Positions 28,264 through 39,902 are shown, counted from the first letter of the stretch. The stretch is DNA of 64,000 nucleotides from Halomonas sp. HAL1 (GCF_030544485.1 NZ_CP130610.1:2294001-2358000); one strand, 5' to 3'. The notes: a model not told the origin generated them from the sequence alone. Numbers and translations are program-made.

Positions 28264-29606
28264 TTGATGAATCCCGCCTGCCGATGCGGGCGGGATAAAA
28301 TACGCCGCATAACGAGCCATGCCATAAAGCCTGCCAGCAGATTCCCCACGGCGGCACCCGCCGCGAGGCCCCACCAACCGAAGAACTGCGAGCCCAACCA
28401 TAGGCAAGGCAAATAACAAATAAACAGCCGCGCACTGGATAACAGCATGGCTCGTAATGGCCAACCTAACGCATTACCTGCCGAGACGACTAGCATGCAA
28501 ACACCTAGTGCCGCATAGCTAGGCAAGAGAAAACGAATCAGCAGCGTCAGCTCGCTTTGCACATCCGGGTTGCCTGCCAACGCCATCGCTAGCCAGGGCG
28601 CTCCCAGTGCCAATACTATGCCGAGACCCAGTTGCCAAAATAGCGCGACCTTAATAGCTAACGTCATAAGCTGCTGAATTTGCCCCCAATCACCGGCACC
28701 GTAGCAACGCCCTAACCACGGCGGCAGCGACATGGTCATGGCCAGAATGACCATCAGTGAGAGTGTCTCCAAACGGCTTGCCAAGCCCCAGGCGGCCACT
28801 TCGCTTTCACCCAGGCCCGCCACAACAGAGATTGCCAGCATCGCAGCCAAGGGCGGCATCAGCTGGCTGACCATGGCCGGTGCGGCAATACCCGTAAATG
28901 GCCGCCACGACTGTTTGGCCTCTTGCCACAGTCCCTGCTGAGCGGCCCACTGGCGTTTAAGTAATTTACGCGTGGTCACCAATAGACCTACTGAAAAAGC
29001 AATCGCGGTTGCCCAGGCTGCGCCAGGTAGACCCCAGCCTTCCCAATCACCAATGCCAAAGATTAGCAGTGGATCGAGAACAAGGTTCACAAGACTACTC
29101 AGCACCATCATTTTGCCTGGTAGACGGGTGTCACCGTGGGCACGAAAAACGCTGTAGCTGAAATAAAGCAGTGCCCCCAACCATGCGGATAGCAGCTGAG
29201 GTGCCCAATAAATGCGGATATAGGAAAGCGTCGTTTCATCCGCGCCCAGCAGTCGAAAGATAGGCACATAAAATATCCATAATGCGATCGCCAAGAGGCC
29301 GATGACGCCGCCACCCGCCATAAGTACCAAACTGCTTAAGCGTCTCGCCCGGGCTTCTTCACCCGCCCCCAATGCCCGCGAAATAAGCGCGGCAATCGCA
29401 ATACCCATCCCTACCTGAATGCCGATAATCAGAAACGACAACGGAAAGGTAAATGATTGCGCGGCCAACGGCGCAGTACCCAAACGAGCAATAAATGCGC
29501 TATCAACAAGTTGAAAACCCAATAGCGCCAACACCCCAATGGCCATAGGCCACGTTTGACGCCATAGGGTTATCGCCAACTCTTTTTGTTGCATGACAGC
29601 AGCCAA
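28260..29606 (-). CDS. MATE family efflux transporter, DinF-like
   Basis: This is a cation-coupled multidrug/toxin exporter, 448 aa with 12 hydrophobic segments in two homologous halves. The N-terminal TWPMAIGVLALLGFQLVDSAFIARLGTAPLAA is typical of the family. The TTG at 29606 has GGAG seven bases upstream; an ATG at 29594 is the alternative. The substrate is unknown. Confidence 0.9.
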   Translation of the reverse strand: MAAVMQQKELAITLWRQTWPMAIGVLALLGFQLVDSAFIARLGTAPLAAQSFTFPLSFLIIGIQVGMGIAIAALISRALGAGEEARARRLSSLVLMAGGGVIGLLAIALWIFYVPIFRLLGADETTLSYIRIYWAPQLLSAWLGALLYFSYSVFRAHGDTRLPGKMMVLSSLVNLVLDPLLIFGIGDWEGWGLPGAAWATAIAFSVGLLVTTRKLLKRQWAAQQGLWQEAKQSWRPFTGIAAPAMVSQLMPPLAAMLAISVVAGLGESEVAAWGLASRLETLSLMVILAMTMSLPPWLGRCYGAGDWGQIQQLMTLAIKVALFWQLGLGIVLALGAPWLAMALAGNPDVQSELTLLIRFLLPSYAALGVCMLVVSAGNALGWPLRAMLLSSARLFICYLPCLWLGSQFFGWWGLAAGAAVGNLLAGFMAWLVMRRILSRPHRQAGFIN

Positions 29607-29652
29607 GCACTCTCTCCTTAGGTGATGGATAATTATTTATCGGTTGTAACGT

Positions 29653-29684
29653 AAAACGCCACCGCCCTTAAAGGGCAGTGGCGT
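29653..29684 (-). terminator. Intrinsic terminator of yceI
   Basis: On the minus strand, ACGCCACTGCCCT pairs with AGGGCGGTGGCGT around a TTA loop, followed by TTTT. It lies 18 bases after the yceI stop. Confidence 0.9.
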
Positions 29685-29702
29685 ACTTAGCTCAGTAAGT
29701 TC

Positions 29703-30287
29703 TTACTGACGAATACCTTCAAACGTCACATATAGCTCAAGTTCATGCATAGATTCAGGGAAGTCACTCATATTAATACCGTAATCGCCCAAGGTCAGCG
29801 TAGTGCTGCCTTCAAAACCAGCGCGGTAGTTGCCCCACGGGTCATCGCCTTCACCCATCAGGGTAACCGGCATTTCAATCTCTTGAGTTTCGCCGTGCAG
29901 GGTCAAATCACCGGTCAACACGCCTTCATTATCACCCGTTGACTCAAAGTCTGTTGAGGTAAAGGTAGCTGTCGGGAATTCACTGGCATTCAGGAAGTCG
30001 CCGCTCAAGATATGACGGTCACGCTCAGCATGGTTGCTGGTCAGGCTATCAACTTGGACTTCGATTTCTGCCGAAGATGCATCAAGGTCTTCAGGATCGT
30101 AAGCGAACTGGCCCTCAAACTCTTCAAAGCTACCTAGAATGTAAGAGAAGCCCAAGTGAGAAATTTTGAATTGAACAAAGGCGTGCTGGCCTTCAGTATC
30201 GATTTGGTAATCAGCTGCCTGTGCTTGGCTCAATGGTACCAGTGCTACAGCGGCGATCGCGGATGCAAATGCTGTTTTCTTGAACAT
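29703..30287 (-). CDS. YceI family periplasmic lipocalin-like protein
   Basis: This 194-aa secreted protein has a signal peptide cut after AQA at residue about 23. The YceI beta-barrel starts at DYQIDTEGQHAFVQFKISHLGF; the family binds polyisoprenoid lipids. The ATG at 30287 has GGAG nine bases upstream. It lies 83 bases after a cytochrome b561 gene, the same pairing as yceJ-yceI elsewhere, pointing to a shared isoprenoid-quinone-related role. It has a strong terminator. Confidence 0.93.
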   Translation of the reverse strand: MFKKTAFASAIAAVALVPLSQAQAADYQIDTEGQHAFVQFKISHLGFSYILGSFEEFEGQFAYDPEDLDASSAEIEVQVDSLTSNHAERDRHILSGDFLNASEFPTATFTSTDFESTGDNEGVLTGDLTLHGETQEIEMPVTLMGEGDDPWGNYRAGFEGSTTLTLGDYGINMSDFPESMHELELYVTFEGIRQ

Positions 30288-30370
30288 ATTGAATTGCTCC
30301 TTGCTTGACTTAATGGGCACCGCGGGAAGTCAATTATCTTACGCGCGATGTTTAGAAAAAGTGTAAACGG

Positions 30371-30955
30371 CTAACGTGATGACTTTGTTGCACTATGATC
30401 GCCAGCTCGGCTATGCGCAGGGTTTAGCATACGTACCAATGTTGAATGCCGGTCTAGCCAGTGATGCTTAAACGCGGCAAGCGCGTGACCTGCCGATAAA
30501 ATCATCAATGCCAGGGCGCTATACCAATGTACGTTACCTGCCAAGCTTGCCTGGTTGGGGAAGTCATATACCAGTGCAGGCACCTCAAACCAACCAAATA
30601 CACTGATGCCGCTCCCGTCAGCGGTAGAAATTAAGTAGCCACTCACCATGACCAGTAATACAAGCACATAAAGAGCGATATGCCCCACATGGGCAGCAAT
30701 AACCTCTAGGCGGCCGCCTTCTGCCTTAGGCGTTGGCTGAGCAAAACGCCATACTAATCGCGCCAGGGTGGCAAATAGTAGCAACATACCAATCGAGCGA
30801 TGTACCCATGGGCCCTGATTGTACCAGGGGTCATAATAGCCAAGGTCCGTCATCCACCAGCCCAGCGCAAACAGACCGATAATAGCCAGCGCGCTTAGCC
30901 AGTGAAACAGAATACTGATCAACCCCCACCCGCTGCGACTATTACTCCACATCAT
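30371..30955 (-). CDS. Cytochrome b561
   Basis: This 194-aa di-heme inner-membrane cytochrome has four transmembrane helices and conserved histidines (LFHWLSAL, WVHRSIGM, NVHWYSALALMILSAGHALAA). It is probably a quinol- or superoxide-linked electron carrier. The neighbouring yceI supports the YceJ type. The start is a double ATG at 30955. Confidence 0.92.
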   Translation of the reverse strand: MMWSNSRSGWGLISILFHWLSALAIIGLFALGWWMTDLGYYDPWYNQGPWVHRSIGMLLLFATLARLVWRFAQPTPKAEGGRLEVIAAHVGHIALYVLVLLVMVSGYLISTADGSGISVFGWFEVPALVYDFPNQASLAGNVHWYSALALMILSAGHALAAFKHHWLDRHSTLVRMLNPAHSRAGDHSATKSSR

Positions 30956-31105
30956 TCTTTTCCCTTATTCGTCGCTACCCGTTAGCGAATACGTCAATAA
31001 CGCAAGCATATCGTGTAACCGCGTTAGGAACCGCTGAAAAAAGCAGAACACACCATTCGTAAAAACCACTGTTTGAAGATAGCGTGCTGATTGAGATTGG
31101 CGCAG

Positions 31106-31137
31106 AAAAAAACCGGCCAACTAACTGGGCCGGTTTT
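31106..31137 (-). terminator. Intrinsic terminator of the purF-metZ operon
   Basis: On the minus strand AAAACCGGCC pairs with GGCCGGTTTT, followed by a T-run. It lies 17 bases after metZ. Confidence 0.93.
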
Positions 31138-31154
31138 GCTTATCAAGCGGCTAG

Positions 31155-32369
31155 TTAACTCGCAGCCAGGGCATCCAGCCCACGGGCTAAATCACGCTGA
31201 ATATCTTCCTGGCTTTCTAACCCTACCGCGACTCGGATCAAGCCTGGGGCAATACCGGCAGCGGCCTTTTGGTCATCAGAAAGACGCCCATGAGTAGTGG
31301 TGGCCGGGTGGGTGATCGTGGTTTTAACATCACCTAAATTACCCGTTATCGAAAGCATGCGGGTCGCATCAATTACCTGCCACGCGCCTTCCTGACCGCC
31401 CTTCACTTCAAAGCCCAATACGGCGCCGAACCCCTTTTGCTGCTGTTTGGCCAAGGCGTGCTGTGGATGATCCTCCAGGCCGCTATAGAACACGCGGTTC
31501 ACCGCCGGATGTGCATCTAACCAGCGGGCAAGGATCAAGGCATTTTCACAATGCGCTTTCATACGCAGTGATAGTGTTTCCAACCCCTTGGTGAATATCC
31601 AGGCATTGAAAGGGCTCAAGCACGGGCCGCAGGTACGTACCACACCGAACACTTCTTCAAGCAGCGCATGGCTCCCCACCACTGCCCCGCCAATGGCACG
31701 GCCCTGTCCATCCAAATACTTAGTCGCCGAATGGATGACTAGGTCAGCACCTAGCGCCAACGGCTGCTGAAGTGCCGGTGTGAGGAAGCAGTTATCAATT
31801 GCCAACAGCGCGTCGTGGCGTTTGGCCAACGCGGCCAAGGCCGGAATATCGGCAATTTCAGACAGCGGGTTCGAGGGTGTTTCGGCAAACAATAGGCGCG
31901 TTTTGGGCGTGATCGCCGCTTCCCATGCAGCGGCATTGGAAAGCTCGACATAACGCGTGGTAATACCAAACTTGCCTAAATACTTATCGAACAGACTAAC
32001 CGTTGAGCCAAATAGCGACCGGGAGGCCACAATTTCATCCCCTGCTGAGAGCAATGCCAGCGCGGTAGACAGAATGGCCGACATACCCGAGCTGGTGGCA
32101 ACACAGCGCTCGCCGCCTTCAAGCGCCGCTAGGCGACGCTCAAAGGTATGCACTGTCGGGTTGGTGAAGCGCGAGTAAACGTTACCCGGCTCTTGCCCAC
32201 CGAACTTACGCGCCGCTTCGGCAGCGCTTTCATAGACAAAGCTTGAGGTCGGAAAAATAGGCTCCGAGTGCTCCTGCTCAAAGGTGCGCTGATGGCCTGC
32301 CCGGATCGCCAGTGTCTCTAATGACCATTCATCCTGGTGACCGTCTTCCTGGTGATTGTCATCATGCAT
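31155..32369 (-). CDS. metZ: O-succinylhomoserine sulfhydrylase
   Basis: This PLP enzyme makes homocysteine directly from O-succinylhomoserine and sulfide in methionine synthesis. It is 404 aa. The Cys/Met-metabolism fold is shown by SRFTNPTVHTFERRLAALEGGE, FAETPSNP and the PLP lysine in HSATKYLDGQGRAIGG. The N-terminus carries an Asp/His-rich extension (HDDNHQEDGHQDE). It follows purF by 12 bases, the usual order in Pseudomonas-like genomes. Confidence 0.94.
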   Translation of the reverse strand: MHDDNHQEDGHQDEWSLETLAIRAGHQRTFEQEHSEPIFPTSSFVYESAAEAARKFGGQEPGNVYSRFTNPTVHTFERRLAALEGGERCVATSSGMSAILSTALALLSAGDEIVASRSLFGSTVSLFDKYLGKFGITTRYVELSNAAAWEAAITPKTRLLFAETPSNPLSEIADIPALAALAKRHDALLAIDNCFLTPALQQPLALGADLVIHSATKYLDGQGRAIGGAVVGSHALLEEVFGVVRTCGPCLSPFNAWIFTKGLETLSLRMKAHCENALILARWLDAHPAVNRVFYSGLEDHPQHALAKQQQKGFGAVLGFEVKGGQEGAWQVIDATRMLSITGNLGDVKTTITHPATTTHGRLSDDQKAAAGIAPGLIRVAVGLESQEDIQRDLARGLDALAAS

Positions 32370-32381
32370 AAGGCTTCACTC

Positions 32382-33902
32382 CTAATCGTCCAGGTCATCG
32401 TCTTGATTGTGCATATCGACAAGAGCGTGATCGCCAGCGCTCTGATCCTTGGCAGAATCATTACGGCTAGCTTCAAGCGCGGCCAAATAAGCGTCGTCGA
32501 TATCGCCGGTGACGTAGTTGCCGTCAAACACCGAGCAATCGAACTCTTCCATTTCAGGATTCACTTCACGACACGCCGCTTTTAAATCTTCCAGGTTTTG
32601 ATAGAAGATGCGGTCAGCCCCAATTAAATCACCGACCTCCTCTTCGCTACGGCCATGGGCAATCAGCTCAGACGCAGCGGGCATATCGATGCCATACACA
32701 TTGGGGAAGCGAACCGGCGGCGCTGCCGAGGCAAAATAGACCTTACGTGCACCCGCATCACGGGCCATTTGAATAATCTGCTTACAGGTCGTGCCGCGCA
32801 CGATGGAGTCATCCACCAGCAGCACGTTCTTGCCTTTAAACTCAACGTCGATAGCGTTGAGCTTTTGACGTACCGATTTCTTCCGCTGAGTCTGCCCAGG
32901 CATAATAAAGGTACGGCCAATGTAGCGGTTCTTCATGAACCCTTCGCGATAGGTCACCCCAAGGTGCTGTGCCATTTCGAGGGCAGAGGTGCGCGACGTA
33001 TCGGGAATAGGAATGACCACATCAATATCGTGATCCGGCCATTCATTGAGGATTCGATCCCCCAGCTTACGGCCCATCTGCATCCGGGTACCGTAAACAT
33101 AGGCACCGTCTAGCAACGAGTCTGGGCGCGCTAAATAAACGTGTTCAAAAATGCACGAGCGAAGCAGCGGACGATCAGCACAGACTTGAGTATGAATATT
33201 GCCTTCGATATCGACAAAAATAGCTTCACCAGGCGACAGATCACGCTCAAGCTCAAAGCCACCGACGTCCAACGCAACGGATTCGGAGGCGATCATGACC
33301 GCTTGACCGTTTTCCTCTTCGCGGGTACCGAAGACCACCGGGCGAATACCGAAGGGGTCGCGGAACGCCACCATGCCAAAGCCATTGATAATCGCAACGG
33401 CGGCATAGCCACCTTTACAGCGACGGTGAACGCGACGCACGGCATCAAAGATATCTTCCGCTTCCAGGTGTAAGCCTTGCTTACCCAGCTCATGAGCAAA
33501 CACGTTGAGCAGCACTTCAGAATCGGAACTGGTATTGATGTGGCGTAAATCGGTCGAGAATAGCTCCTGTTTCAACTGCTCGGAGTTGGTCAGGTTGCCG
33601 TTATGCGCCAGCGCAATACCATAAGGCGAGTTGACATAAAACGGCTGCGACTCTGCTTCACTTGAAGAGCCTGCCGTCGGATAACGCACATGACCAATGC
33701 CCAGGTTGCCTTTCAGGCGAGCCATGTGGCGGGTGTGGAATACGTCACGAACCAGTCCGTTACTCTTGCGCAGTAAGAAGCGTCCCTCGCTCCATGTCAT
33801 CATGCCGGCAGCGTCCTGGCCACGATGCTGAAGTACGGTCAGTGCATCGTAGATTCCCTGATTTACCGCCTGTTTGCCTAGAAGGCCCACTATACCGCAC
33901 AT
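32382..33902 (-). CDS. purF: Amidophosphoribosyltransferase
   Basis: This enzyme carries out the first committed step of purine synthesis: PRPP plus glutamine to phosphoribosylamine. The 506-aa protein begins MCGIVG, exposing the catalytic Cys after Met removal (glutaminase domain about 1-235). The PRPP loop is [13 protein letters not shown]. The acidic tail ends DDDLDD. It is the next-to-last gene of the accD-folC-dedD-cvpA-purF-metZ run. Confidence 0.97.
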   Translation of the reverse strand: MCGIVGLLGKQAVNQGIYDALTVLQHRGQDAAGMMTWSEGRFLLRKSNGLVRDVFHTRHMARLKGNLGIGHVRYPTAGSSSEAESQPFYVNSPYGIALAHNGNLTNSEQLKQELFSTDLRHINTSSDSEVLLNVFAHELGKQGLHLEAEDIFDAVRRVHRRCKGGYAAVAIINGFGMVAFRDPFGIRPVVFGTREEENGQAVMIASESVALDVGGFELERDLSPGEAIFVDIEGNIHTQVCADRPLLRSCIFEHVYLARPDSLLDGAYVYGTRMQMGRKLGDRILNEWPDHDIDVVIPIPDTSRTSALEMAQHLGVTYREGFMKNRYIGRTFIMPGQTQRKKSVRQKLNAIDVEFKGKNVLLVDDSIVRGTTCKQIIQMARDAGARKVYFASAAPPVRFPNVYGIDMPAASELIAHGRSEEEVGDLIGADRIFYQNLEDLKAACREVNPEMEEFDCSVFDGNYVTGDIDDAYLAALEASRNDSAKDQSAGDHALVDMHNQDDDLDD

Positions 33903-33989
33903 TCACGTTACCTCGCTTAATGCCATGGCTTACCTAAGTCACTTACCTAAGCAAGCCCGTACGTTCGTAGAATCGACTTCAGTAACAGG

Positions 33990-34565
33990 TCAATCACCTG
34001 TCGGGATAACTTCACGTTCCGCTGCACCAGGCAGGCGCAACGCAGGCAGAGAAATGTCTCGTAGTGACGACGGCGCATCAGGCAGCTCGCGATCCCACTG
34101 GTTTAACTGACTCACCGCCCAATCGCGCAGCTGGATAAAGGTAGGACGCAGCTCGGCCTGTTGCCACGCCTGTAACTCAGATAACGGGGTGAGCGTAATC
34201 AGCACCGTCGCCACAAGCAAAACAACCGCCCCGCGGGCAACACCGAAAGCGGCCCCCGCCACGCGGTTCAACAAGCCCATGCCGACCCACTCTACGGCAG
34301 CGTGCACCAATCGGATCACGATGCCACAGAGTAAAATGACGGCAAAAATCACCAGCACGAAAGCGAGCACCAGGCGGGCATCAAAGCTTTCAATAAACCC
34401 GCTCATCAGTTCCGCCACCGGCTCGGCGAGCACCCGGGCCACCATTAACGCGACGACCCAGGCGGCCAAGCCCAATGCTTCGCGTACAAATCCTCTTACG
34501 AAACCGGCTAGCATTGATAACGCCAGCACGGCCAAGAACACCGCATCAATCCATGTTAACGCCAT
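33990..34565 (-). CDS. cvpA: CvpA family membrane protein
   Basis: This 191-aa inner-membrane protein has four helices and the family start TWIDAVFLAVLALSMLAGFVRGFVRE. CvpA is linked to colicin V production and envelope stress, with its mechanism unclear. Immediately upstream is dedD (three bases) and downstream is purF, the classical arrangement. Confidence 0.93.
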   Translation of the reverse strand: MALTWIDAVFLAVLALSMLAGFVRGFVREALGLAAWVVALMVARVLAEPVAELMSGFIESFDARLVLAFVLVIFAVILLCGIVIRLVHAAVEWVGMGLLNRVAGAAFGVARGAVVLLVATVLITLTPLSELQAWQQAELRPTFIQLRDWAVSQLNQWDRELPDAPSSLRDISLPALRLPGAAEREVIPTGD

Positions 34566-34568
34566 GGT

Positions 34569-35261
34569 TTAGTCTCTTACTCGAACAAGAAGGCCCTGAA
34601 CATTGGCGCGTTCTTTGATCGAGGACATGGCGGATTCACCGTCTTCGGAGGTGGCATAAGGGCCAACAAATACAGTGGTCATATTGTTATCACGCTCACG
34701 TTGATAAACGCTAAACCCCTCTTCTGACAGTTGTGCGCTGAGTCGCTGGGCATTCGCTGGCTCACCGAAACTGCCCACTTGCACCGCCCACTCCCCTTGG
34801 GCGCTGGAAGAAGGACTAGAAGCGCTTTGTGACTCGCTTCCAGAGCTGCTTTGACCGTTACCACTATTGGTGGCAATTAAATCAGCGATGGGGTCGCTAT
34901 CAGGAGTCGACGCTGCTTCGTCGGGCTCACTGGAGCCTGCCGCTTCTGCGCTAGAAGGTGACTGGTTTGAAGCAGCGATTTGATCGGTTTGCGGCGCTCG
35001 CGGGTTGGCATCAATAGGGATAGAGCCGTCGTCACTATCGTCACTGGGTGCTGAAGATAATGCGGGCTCATCAATGGTTGAGGGCCTTTCTGGCGCGGGT
35101 ACATTACGACGCTCCACCTCAACCGGCTGCTCAATGACAAAGCTCGGCTGGGGGCGCTCTTCTCTGGGTGCGGGGTCACTCATTAGCCACGGCACAAAGA
35201 TCGCCAGCAGTGCGAGCAAAATTACAATACCGCTAATGCGTTCGGTTTTACCGTATTTCAT
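34569..35261 (-). CDS. SPOR-domain cell-division protein, DedD-like
   Basis: This 230-aa protein has a short cytoplasmic start, one membrane helix (about 10-28), and a Pro/Ser/Asp-rich periplasmic linker. The C-terminal SPOR domain (about 158-230, GEWAVQVGSFGEPANAQRL) binds denuded peptidoglycan at the septum. The ATG at 35261 has GGAG upstream and overlaps the end of folC by 14 bases. Confidence 0.92.
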   Translation of the reverse strand: MKYGKTERISGIVILLALLAIFVPWLMSDPAPREERPQPSFVIEQPVEVERRNVPAPERPSTIDEPALSSAPSDDSDDGSIPIDANPRAPQTDQIAASNQSPSSAEAAGSSEPDEAASTPDSDPIADLIATNSGNGQSSSGSESQSASSPSSSAQGEWAVQVGSFGEPANAQRLSAQLSEEGFSVYQRERDNNMTTVFVGPYATSEDGESAMSSIKERANVQGLLVRVRD

Positions 35262-36591
35262 TTCCGTCTCCATCAAGCGACGCGGCGCCTGTTGGCAGTG
35301 GCCGAGCTAGCAGTGCCGCTACAGTAAAGAACGACCCGGTGGCCAAGACACGATCATTGGGCGTTAACACCTTAGCGAGCCAATCGGCGCCAGCGTGCGG
35401 CGACTCTGCGCAAAAGTGCACCCGCCCTCCCTGAGCTATAATACGTTGCGACAACTCACTTGCTAGGCAACCTCGTTCGCCTGTCAGCGACACGCACACC
35501 CAATCGCTAATACGGACTGATAATGCCTGTATGACACCGTCAATATCCTTATCATTCAACATACCGATAAGGCCCCACTGTTGGCCCTCTTCGGGTGGAG
35601 ACGGCAAATGGCGAGCGACGTACTCGGCGGCATGAGGATTATGCCCAACATCCAAGCACCACGGCCCAATCCATTGTAGCCGCCCAGCCAGTTGCACCGT
35701 CGCGAGCCCTACTTTTACATGAGCGGAAACCAACGCCATTCCGGCTAGTACGAGCGCTTGTAATGCAGTCGCCGCATTATCGATAGGCAGCCCAGGATCA
35801 GGAAGCTCGTCGACAACGATGCTCGTGCCATCCGCTTGCTGCCCCTGCCAACGCCAATTGGAATACTCTTCACCCATGGTTTGGTGGGTAAACTGCTGCC
35901 CTAATGCAAACTTAGGCGCTGCTAACGACTGCGCGCATTCGGAAACGCTTACAGGTAGCGCTTGACTGCCTAAGACGACTGGCTTGCCAGCACGGAAGAT
36001 GCCGGCTTTTTCGCGCCCAATCTGAGCCAGATCGGTGCCTAAAAAGTTAGCATGATCCTGAGCAATCGTAGTGACGATGGCTACATCTGCATCAATGATA
36101 TTGACCGCATCAAGCCGACCGCCAAGACCTACTTCAAGTACCGCAAGATCAAGTTCTGCGTTGGCCAAGCACCACAGCCCACACAGTGTGCCCGCCTCAA
36201 AATAGGTCAGGCTGATGTGATCATCCTGCAAGCGTGCTCGCTCAACGTGCTCAAAACCTTCTACGAGCAGTTTATCCTCAGCTTCCTGACCGTCGATTTT
36301 AACGCGTTCGTTGTAGCGCAATAAGTGGGGTGATGTATAGGTACCCACCCGCCAACCGTGGGCACGGGCAATGCTCTCGATCATGGCAAGGGTTGAGCCC
36401 TTGCCATTCGTTCCCGCCACGGTAATAACTCGGGGAGCAATCGGGCTTGAAAGCAGCCCCATACGCCTTGCCACTTTGGAAACCCGCTCCAGGCCCATAT
36501 CAATTCCGACCGGGTGCAACGTTTCCAAATGTTGAAGCCATTGATTTAAAGACAAGGGCGACAAGGAGTCTGGCTGCAAAGAATCAGGCAT
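35248..36591 (-). CDS. folC: Bifunctional folylpolyglutamate synthase / dihydrofolate synthase
   Basis: This enzyme adds glutamate to dihydropteroate and to folates. It is 447 aa. The ATP-binding loop is [10 protein letters not shown], and [15 protein letters not shown] and [14 protein letters not shown] are family motifs. The start MPDSLQ at 36591 overlaps the accD 3' end by eight bases; a long N-terminal extension from a TTG is considered unlikely. Confidence 0.95.
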   Translation of the reverse strand: MPDSLQPDSLSPLSLNQWLQHLETLHPVGIDMGLERVSKVARRMGLLSSPIAPRVITVAGTNGKGSTLAMIESIARAHGWRVGTYTSPHLLRYNERVKIDGQEAEDKLLVEGFEHVERARLQDDHISLTYFEAGTLCGLWCLANAELDLAVLEVGLGGRLDAVNIIDADVAIVTTIAQDHANFLGTDLAQIGREKAGIFRAGKPVVLGSQALPVSVSECAQSLAAPKFALGQQFTHQTMGEEYSNWRWQGQQADGTSIVVDELPDPGLPIDNAATALQALVLAGMALVSAHVKVGLATVQLAGRLQWIGPWCLDVGHNPHAAEYVARHLPSPPEEGQQWGLIGMLNDKDIDGVIQALSVRISDWVCVSLTGERGCLASELSQRIIAQGGRVHFCAESPHAGADWLAKVLTPNDRVLATGSFFTVAALLARPLPTGAASLDGDGNEIR

Positions 36592-37606
36592 TGCGTGTAT
36601 GGTCGTCACTCTTAGCGGTAGAGGAAGTGTCCTTCTTAGCCGGCTCAATGCTTTCAAAAGTGACGTCAGCAGTGTCCGCTAACGCTGCCTCTTCGACGAT
36701 AGGTTCTGAAACGTCCGCATCATCAGTCGACAACGAACTAACTGGCGTAACATCGTGATGAGTCAGTTTACGCAGCACACTGCCCACGCGGGCACGCATT
36801 TCATGGCGATGCACGATCATGTCAACGGTGCCGTGTTCAAGCAGAAACTCACTGCGCTGAAAGCCTTCTGGCAGCGTTTCACGTACCGTTTGTTCGATGA
36901 CCCGTGGGCCAGCAAAGCCAATCAACGCATTGGGTTCGGCAATGTTTAAATCACCGAGCATAGCCAAAGAGGCTGAAACGCCGCCAAAGACAGGATCAGT
37001 AAGCACTGAAATATACGGCACTCCCGCCTGTTTGAGCTTCTCAAGCGCCGCGGATGTTTTGGCCATCTGCATCAGCGAGAAGAGCGCTTCCTGCATGCGC
37101 GCACCACCCGAGGCCGCAAAGCACACCAGTGGGATATTTTCCTCCAGGGCCAGGGTAGCGGCGCGCACAAATTTCTCACCGACCACCGCCCCCATAGAGC
37201 CGCCCATAAAGGTGAACTCAAAGGCAACCGCTACTACCGGCAAACCATCCAACTCACCGCGCATGACCACCAGTGCGTCTTTCTCACCAGTGTCTTTTTG
37301 CGCTGCAGTCAGGCGGTCTTTATATTTTTTAGAGTCGCGAAACTTCAATCGATCATTGGGTTCGATTTCCGCCGCGATCTCTTCGCGTCCTGCTTTATCC
37401 AAGAACCAGTCCAAGCGTTTACGCGCTGTCAAGCGCAGGTGATGATCGCACTTGGGGCAGACGCTATTGTGTTTCTCTAACTCAGGAAGATAGAGAACCG
37501 CTTCGCACTTGGGACATTTACGCCAGAGGCCGTCGGGAACGCTAGCGCGACGGTCTTTACGCTGGATACGACCCATGGAGGGTACGATCTTGTCTAACCA
37601 GCTCAT
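36584..37606 (-). CDS. accD: Acetyl-CoA carboxylase carboxyltransferase subunit beta
   Basis: This subunit transfers the carboxyl from biotin carrier to acetyl-CoA in fatty acid synthesis. It is 340 aa, about 35 longer than E. coli because of a Ser/Asp/Glu-rich tail. The zinc ribbon is CPKC...CPKC (residues about 31-53), and the oxyanion region GGARMQEAL is present. The start [10 protein letters not shown] at 37606 matches the family. Confidence 0.96.
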   Translation of the reverse strand: MSWLDKIVPSMGRIQRKDRRASVPDGLWRKCPKCEAVLYLPELEKHNSVCPKCDHHLRLTARKRLDWFLDKAGREEIAAEIEPNDRLKFRDSKKYKDRLTAAQKDTGEKDALVVMRGELDGLPVVAVAFEFTFMGGSMGAVVGEKFVRAATLALEENIPLVCFAASGGARMQEALFSLMQMAKTSAALEKLKQAGVPYISVLTDPVFGGVSASLAMLGDLNIAEPNALIGFAGPRVIEQTVRETLPEGFQRSEFLLEHGTVDMIVHRHEMRARVGSVLRKLTHHDVTPVSSLSTDDADVSEPIVEEAALADTADVTFESIEPAKKDTSSTAKSDDHTRNA

Positions 37607-37700
37607 ATCAAAAAGGCTTCCGTTATACGTCAACGCCTGGCAAAACCAGGCTTGATGAGTGTCGTCAAACTGTTAAGTATAGGCGATAAAGCATTTAGCT

Positions 37701-38504
37701 TTAGGCATCCATCGCCGTACGCATTTCTGCTAATACACTTTTCAACTGGCCCGCAATGGTTTCCGGTGCATCCAAGCTTTCGGCGATACGGTTAACCAAG
37801 GCGCTACCTACAATGACACCATCGGCGACTTTAGCCACTTCCGCGGCCGTTACGCCATCACGAATGCCAAAACCAACGCAAAGCGGCAAATCGGTCATCC
37901 CCCGTAGTGGAGACAAGTGCTCGGCTACGTCTTCGGCATTCAGGGTGGCGGCGCCTGTCACGCCTTTCAGCGAAACATAGTATAAGTAGCCCTCGCCATG
38001 GGCGCATATTGTAGCGGCACGCTCGTTAGAAGTGGTAGGCGCAACGAGAAAAATCGCTGCCAAATCACGAGATTTCAGCAATGGGCCAATTTCATCGGCT
38101 TCTTCCGGCGGCATATCGACAATCAACACGCCGTCGACGCCGACACTGGCAGCTTGGTCAGCAAAGTTCTCGTAACCAATCCGCTCAATAGGATTTAAAT
38201 ATCCCATTAACACGACCGGCGTCGTGGTATCGGTTTGGCGAAACTCTTTGACCATTTGCATCAGGTCAACCAGCCGAGTGCCCTGCTTTAACGCACGTTC
38301 ACAGGCTTTCTGAATCACTGGGCCATCGGCCATTGGGTCGGAAAAAGGCACGCCAAGTTCAATGACATCGGCACCGGCGTCTACCAGTGCGTGCATAAAG
38401 CCCACCGTATACTGCGGTGCTGGGTCCCCCGCGGTGATGTAAGGGATCAGAGCCTTGCGGCCCTGCTGTTTAAGTTCACTGAAACGCTGATCAATACGGT
38501 TCAT
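37701..38504 (-). CDS. trpA: Tryptophan synthase alpha subunit
   Basis: This subunit cleaves indole-3-glycerol phosphate to indole, passed to TrpB by tunnel. It is 267 aa. Catalytic Glu is in [16 protein letters not shown] and Asp in [11 protein letters not shown]. The ATG at 38504 gives the family N-terminus [11 protein letters not shown]. It lies 22 bases after trpB. Confidence 0.97.
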   Translation of the reverse strand: MNRIDQRFSELKQQGRKALIPYITAGDPAPQYTVGFMHALVDAGADVIELGVPFSDPMADGPVIQKACERALKQGTRLVDLMQMVKEFRQTDTTTPVVLMGYLNPIERIGYENFADQAASVGVDGVLIVDMPPEEADEIGPLLKSRDLAAIFLVAPTTSNERAATICAHGEGYLYYVSLKGVTGAATLNAEDVAEHLSPLRGMTDLPLCVGFGIRDGVTAAEVAKVADGVIVGSALVNRIAESLDAPETIAGQLKSVLAEMRTAMDA

Positions 38505-38526
38505 GCTCGCCCTTAAAAAGCTGACC

Positions 38527-39777
38527 TTAAAATTCGATGCCATCAATCTTAGCAACGGTCATGATGTCTTTGTCGCCACGCCCAGAAAGGTTGACCACGA
38601 TATGTTGGTCAGGTCGCATGGTCGGCGCCAATACCTTGGCATGGGCCAGCGCATGAGCCGACTCAAGAGCAGGCATAATACCTTCCATATGCGTTAACTC
38701 ACGAAACGCTTCCAGCACTTCGTTGTCGTTAGCCACCACATATTTAACACGGCCAACATCCTTCCACAGGGCGTGCTCCGGGCCTACGCCCGGGTAATCC
38801 AGGCCGGCTGAAATGGAGTGTGTATCTGACACCTGGCCAGCTTCATCGGACATTAAATAGGTGCGGTTACCGTGCAGGACGCCGCGCGGTGCGTTGGACG
38901 CCAGCGGGGCAGCGTGACGCCCGGTTTCAACCCCATCGCCACCGGCTTCTACGCCGTACATAGCAACGTCATCATCTTCTACGAACGGATAGAACAGCCC
39001 CAGGGCATTCGAGCCGCCCCCAACACAGGCAATCAGCGCATCTGGCAAACGGCCGATCTGCTCCAACGACTGGCGACGCGCTTCACGGCCCACGACCGCG
39101 TTAAAATCACGTACGAGCAGCGGATAAGGGTGTGGGCCAGCCACGGTACCGATGATATAGAAAGTGTTATCAACGTTGGTGACCCAGTCACGCAGCGCTT
39201 CGTTCATGGCATCTTTAAGCGTACGCGTACCGGACTCTACCGGAATCACCCGTGCGCCCAGTAAGCGCATACGATAGACGTTCAGTTTCTGGCGTTGGAC
39301 GTCTTCCGCCCCCATATAAATATCGCACTCAAGCCCAAGGCGAGCAGCGACAGTGGCCGAGGCAACGCCATGCTGACCCGCCCCCGTTTCAGCAATAATG
39401 CGTGGCTTACCGGTTTTCTTTGCCAGTAGCGCCTGGCCGATGGTGTTGTTGACCTTATGAGCGCCGGTGTGATTCAGGTCTTCCCGTTTCAACCATATCT
39501 GTGCGCCACCAAGGCTTTCGGACCAGCGTTTAGCATGATAAAGCGGCGACGGGCGCCCCACATAGTGGGCAAGATCATAGTCAAACTCAGCTTGGAAGTC
39601 GGGGTCATCACGTAAGCTGAAATATGTGTTTTCCAGCTCTTCCAAAGCAAAGCTGAGGGTTTCTGACACAAACCGACCGCCGTAGGGGCCAAAATGACCA
39701 CGGGCATCCGGCATTCGGGTCAGGTCACTGAACTTTGTTTTCAGTACAGTGTTAGAAACGGTTTCAGAAGCGGTCAC
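38527..39777 (-). CDS. trpB: Tryptophan synthase beta subunit
   Basis: This PLP enzyme joins indole and serine to tryptophan. It is 416 aa, with the PLP lysine in HTGAHKVNN and the phosphate loop [10 protein letters not shown]. The start is GTG at 39777 with GAGGTG seven bases upstream; an N-terminal extension of about 20 residues precedes the usual [14 protein letters not shown]. Confidence 0.97.
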   Translation of the reverse strand: MTASETVSNTVLKTKFSDLTRMPDARGHFGPYGGRFVSETLSFALEELENTYFSLRDDPDFQAEFDYDLAHYVGRPSPLYHAKRWSESLGGAQIWLKREDLNHTGAHKVNNTIGQALLAKKTGKPRIIAETGAGQHGVASATVAARLGLECDIYMGAEDVQRQKLNVYRMRLLGARVIPVESGTRTLKDAMNEALRDWVTNVDNTFYIIGTVAGPHPYPLLVRDFNAVVGREARRQSLEQIGRLPDALIACVGGGSNALGLFYPFVEDDDVAMYGVEAGGDGVETGRHAAPLASNAPRGVLHGNRTYLMSDEAGQVSDTHSISAGLDYPGVGPEHALWKDVGRVKYVVANDNEVLEAFRELTHMEGIMPALESAHALAHAKVLAPTMRPDQHIVVNLSGRGDKDIMTVAKIDGIEF

Positions 39778-39902
39778 AAAGACACCTCACAAGATCACCA
39801 GAACAGGCAACCAATAAATGAATCAACTTAACAACGTAGCTCGATAAAATACCCATAGGCAACATACATGAACTGCGTCTATCTAAACGTGTGCAAAGAG
39901 CG